Notes under the pieces: generated by a model | What the model saw: the letters and a program-made list of their open reading frames with translations, nothing else | Database searches by the model: none | What the model was told of the DNA's origin: nothing | Position numbers and translations under genes: made by a program | In this document: positions 61,683 through 64,000 of the stretch, in pieces | Position numbering within the stretch: position 1 is the first letter of the stretch | Layout: every line of letters begins with the position of its first letter | Source: Pedobacter sp. | GTDB lineage: Bacteria > Bacteroidota > Bacteroidia > Sphingobacteriales > Sphingobacteriaceae | Direction of reading: 5' to 3' | Length of the DNA: 64,000 nucleotides | Assembly: GCF_031119335.1 (NCBI RefSeq) | Contig: NZ_JAVHXT010000002.1 | Location: 1-64,000, forward strand

Positions 61683-62816
61683 ATGAAAAAATTAGCACTT
61701 ACGGTTTTAATCTTTTGTTCTGCCAACCTTGCTTGGGCGCAACTTGGATTTATAAAACGTATTTTCTCGAACGAAAAGGACACCACTCGTAAGGCCAGCT
61801 TTATGCCTATTCCGGTGTTTGGATATGCACAAGAAACAGGCTTCGAATTTGGTTTAGGCAGTATTTATTCATTTTATGTAGATAAGGCGGATACGCTTAA
61901 CCGCAGTTCTAATTTTTTTGGTGCAGCTTCTTACTCTACAACCAACACTTATAATGTAACGCTTAGAGGCGATGCTTGGACAAAAAGAAATGAATGGCAT
62001 TTTATTGGCGAAATTCGTTTTAGAAATATGCCTTTTAACTTCTATGGCATTGGCAACAATACTTCGCACATTGATGAAGATAGATTGGTGCAGCGGATGG
62101 CTAAAGTGCAATTTGATGCTGAAAAAGCCTTCGTTAAAAATGTTTATACCGGCGTTTCTCTAGGTTTTGAAAACTACAAATTTACCGACAAAGAAGTTGG
62201 CGGCATTTTTTCTGTAGGAAATGGCCTGCGTGACAAAGACGGCGGTTCTGTACTTTTTGTAGGGGTATCGCAAAGTTATGATACCCGTAACTCGAACAAT
62301 TACCCAACTAAAGGTTTCTTTGGGCGTATCAGTTATCAATACGCACCTCCAATTTTTGGTGGCGAGAACTTCTCTGGAAGCCAGATTAAAGTTAACGTAC
62401 GTAATTTTTGGTCGTTGGCGCCAAAGGTTGTTTTAGGTGTGCAGGGAATGTATAATACTATCCAAAGTGCAAATACTTCCTTCTATTTATTACCACAAAT
62501 GGGTAACGATGAAATGATGCGTGGTTACTATGGCGGTCGTTATCGCGATGAGAATTTCTTGGCAGCACAGGCGGAAATTAGATATCGTTTTATGGAGCGG
62601 TTAGGGATGGTGGTTTTTGGTGGTGCCGGAAAGGTTTTTGCCAACGAAGAAACCCAATTACTTAAAAATTTTAAGCCTAATTATGGCATTGGTGGTCGTT
62701 ATTTCTTCGACCCAGCCAAAGGCTTAAGTGTACGTTTAGATTATGGCGTTGGAGAGAAACGTCCAAACGAAAAGCGTCAAAGTGGGTTTTATATCAGCTT
62801 TGCGGAAGCTTTTTAA
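61683..62816 (+). CDS. BamA/TamA-type outer-membrane surface antigen
   Basis: A 377-residue outer-membrane protein. A signal peptide ends near residue 19 (LAWAQ). The remainder is a barrel of the bacterial surface antigen (D15/Omp85) type without POTRA domains: FGYAQETGFEFGLGSIYSF, then GVSQSYDTRNSNNYPTKGFF, the Omp85-like GYYGGRYRDENFLAAQAEIR-type segment, LGMVVFGGAGKVF and a final strand ending SFAEAF with terminal phenylalanine. The YPTKG and YRDENFLA texts are strong family hallmarks. Similar POTRA-less barrels in Bacteroidetes have no known role. It precedes the penicillin acylase family gene by about 100 nt, with a family B repeat between. Confidence 0.88.
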   Translation: MKKLALTVLIFCSANLAWAQLGFIKRIFSNEKDTTRKASFMPIPVFGYAQETGFEFGLGSIYSFYVDKADTLNRSSNFFGAASYSTTNTYNVTLRGDAWTKRNEWHFIGEIRFRNMPFNFYGIGNNTSHIDEDRLVQRMAKVQFDAEKAFVKNVYTGVSLGFENYKFTDKEVGGIFSVGNGLRDKDGGSVLFVGVSQSYDTRNSNNYPTKGFFGRISYQYAPPIFGGENFSGSQIKVNVRNFWSLAPKVVLGVQGMYNTIQSANTSFYLLPQMGNDEMMRGYYGGRYRDENFLAAQAEIRYRFMERLGMVVFGGAGKVFANEETQLLKNFKPNYGIGGRYFFDPAKGLSVRLDYGVGEKRPNEKRQSGFYISFAEAF

Positions 62817-62822
62817 TTCTTT

Positions 62823-62893
62823 GCCACAGATGCACAAATTTTTATTTAATAATTTTTGTCATAAGCACAGATAAAAATCTGTGCATCTGTGGC
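62823..62893. repeat. Family B palindromic repeat
   Basis: GCCACAGATGCACA (62823-62836) faces ATCTGTGCATCTGTGGC (62877-62893), with an AT-rich middle. It lies directly after the barrel protein stop codon and could form its 3' end. Confidence 0.85.
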
Positions 62894-62920
62894 TATCTTA
62901 GAGAACATTATTTTAAGGAC

Positions 62921-64000
62921 ATGAAAAATTATTTTCTGTTACTATTCGTCTTCCTTCCTCTTTTCGTATTTGCACAAGAGCCCAGCAATAAAGAAATTGG
63001 CGATTGGGTTAAGCAAGCGCAACGCGTAGAAATTATTAGGGATAAATGGGGCATTGCGCATGTTTATGGTCAGACAGATGCTGATGCTGTTTTTGGGATG
63101 CTTTACGCCCAATGTGAAGATGATTTTAAACGTATCGAACTTAATTACATCGAAAAGCTAGGACGATTATCAGAAATTGAGGGAGAAAGAACGCTATACA
63201 ACGATTTACAAATTCGTTTGCTAATAGATAGTACACAAGCCATTAACGATTATAAAAAAGCCGAGCCTTGGATGAAGAAACTGCTAGAAGCTTATGCAGA
63301 CGGCATCAACTTTTATCTCTACAAAAACCCGAGTGTTAAACCCGCTTTGCTAACCAAATTTAAACCTTGGTACCCTTTCCTTTGGACGGACGGCAGTATT
63401 GGAGCCATTAGTACAGGCAATTTAACCATTACAGAGCTGAAAAAATTCTACACCAACGACCATTCTCCTACCGGATATATTCCTCAAATTCGTGATCAGT
63501 TTAGCGGTTCTAACGGATTTGCTTTTGCGCCAAAAATGAGCAAAACAGGCAATGCGATGTTGTACATTAATCCGCATACCACCTTTTATTTTAGGCCAGA
63601 GATACACATGCAAAGTCAAGAAGGATTGAACACTTACGGTGCTGTAACTTGGGGACAATTCTTCATCTATCAAGGATTTAATGAGTTTTGCGGCTGGATG
63701 CACACTTCGAACAATGTTGATGTGGCTGATATGTACGCCGAAAAAATCACTAAACTGAAGGATACCTATTACTATACTTTCGATAAAAAACTATATCCGA
63801 TAGGAAAGAAAAACATCGAGATTAAATATTTGGAAAACGGCCTTTTAAAGACGAAGAAATTTGAAACCTATTTTACTCACAACGGGCCAATAATGGCTAA
63901 TAGGGATGGCAAGTGGATTAGTTTGAAGCATCAAAATCAAAACCCAGCTAGTTTGGTGCAAAGTTGGGTAAGAACAAAATCTAAAAGCTTCGAAGATTAT
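62921..64000 (+). CDS. Penicillin acylase (S45) family protein, N-terminal part
   Basis: The frame opens at the ATG at 62921 (MKNYFLLLFVFLPLFVFAQ, a signal peptide) and stays open to the window end, giving 360 codons of an expected 700-800. It is an N-terminal-nucleophile amidohydrolase: VEIIRDKWGIAHVYGQTDAD and AVFGMLYAQCEDDFKRIE are typical alpha-subunit sequences. The autoprocessing site and nucleophile are in FSGSNGFAFAP (Ser197). Family members hydrolyse amide bonds of beta-lactams or N-acyl homoserine lactones. The substrate here is open; the rest of the gene lies outside the window. Confidence 0.9.
   Translation, partial: MKNYFLLLFVFLPLFVFAQEPSNKEIGDWVKQAQRVEIIRDKWGIAHVYGQTDADAVFGMLYAQCEDDFKRIELNYIEKLGRLSEIEGERTLYNDLQIRLLIDSTQAINDYKKAEPWMKKLLEAYADGINFYLYKNPSVKPALLTKFKPWYPFLWTDGSIGAISTGNLTITELKKFYTNDHSPTGYIPQIRDQFSGSNGFAFAPKMSKTGNAMLYINPHTTFYFRPEIHMQSQEGLNTYGAVTWGQFFIYQGFNEFCGWMHTSNNVDVADMYAEKITKLKDTYYYTFDKKLYPIGKKNIEIKYLENGLLKTKKFETYFTHNGPIMANRDGKWISLKHQNQNPASLVQSWVRTKSKSFEDY

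Noticed and set aside
1..64000. tRNA, rRNA, riboswitch, phage or integrated element genes
   Set aside because: I saw no cloverleaf-like tRNA sequence, no conserved rRNA stretches, no integrase or transposase reading frames, and no known riboswitch core; a covariance-model scan was not possible here.

Overview
The window looks like a chromosomal stretch from a Bacteroidota bacterium, most likely Sphingobacteriaceae close to Pedobacter (inferred from gene content, not proven). It is AT-rich, lacks consistent Shine-Dalgarno sites, and encodes type IX secretion (T9SS) C-terminal sorting domains, a PID-CTERM-like tail, an ECF sigma/FecR pair of Bacteroidetes type, a head-GIN lipoprotein, an STN domain and a -7 box of the TAnnTTTG type. 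I see no rRNA, tRNA, CRISPR array, phage or transposase gene. Gaps between genes are unusually full of short palindromic repeats of several families.

Layout. 1-594: repeat-rich gap. 595-4120 (-): gamma-glutamyltransferase overlapping an upstream long-chain acyl-CoA synthetase. 4407-6779: small outer-membrane protein convergent with an M61 peptidase across a two-way terminator. 6780-7455: tandem palindromic repeats. 7456-13025 (+): RND efflux operon (adaptor, pump, TolC-like channel), then a BadF/NAGK-type kinase. 13968-14839 (-): PID-CTERM-like small protein and a lipoprotein, divergent from a large T9SS subtilisin (14892-18623). 18624-19605: repeat block with two MITE-like copies. 19606-34277 (-): three very large T9SS surface proteins sharing a C-terminal module of about 580 residues.

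34582-37944 (-): ECF sigma factor, FecR anti-sigma factor and an outer-membrane protein joining an STN signalling domain to a carboxypeptidase-like domain and a glycine/asparagine repeat solenoid (LA_2272-like), instead of the usual TonB receptor barrel. Nearby are a sterol desaturase-DUF4833 fusion, a head-GIN lipoprotein and a second LA_2272-like protein. I regard the sigma/FecR/STN-solenoid unit as the best candidate for an undescribed signalling system. 41905-51419: phospholipase C, aldose epimerase-like protein, hydroxyacid dehydrogenase, secreted esterase, Crp/Fnr regulator, alpha/beta hydrolase, and an overlapping TIGR01777 oxidoreductase/photolyase pair.

51449-59421 (-): two FKBP lipoproteins, then a fatty-acid beta-oxidation operon (MarR regulator, FadN-like bifunctional enzyme, thiolase, acyl-CoA dehydrogenase). 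A four-helix-bundle (S23/IVP-type) gene sits inside this operon between inverted repeats. The MarR promoter is bracketed by two TATGCTTGCATA-type sites, and a perfect copy lies upstream of the distant acyl-CoA synthetase gene, suggesting one regulon for fatty acid activation and degradation. 59886-64000: DUF885 peptidase-like protein, BamA-type barrel protein and the first 360 codons of a penicillin acylase family enzyme cut by the window edge.
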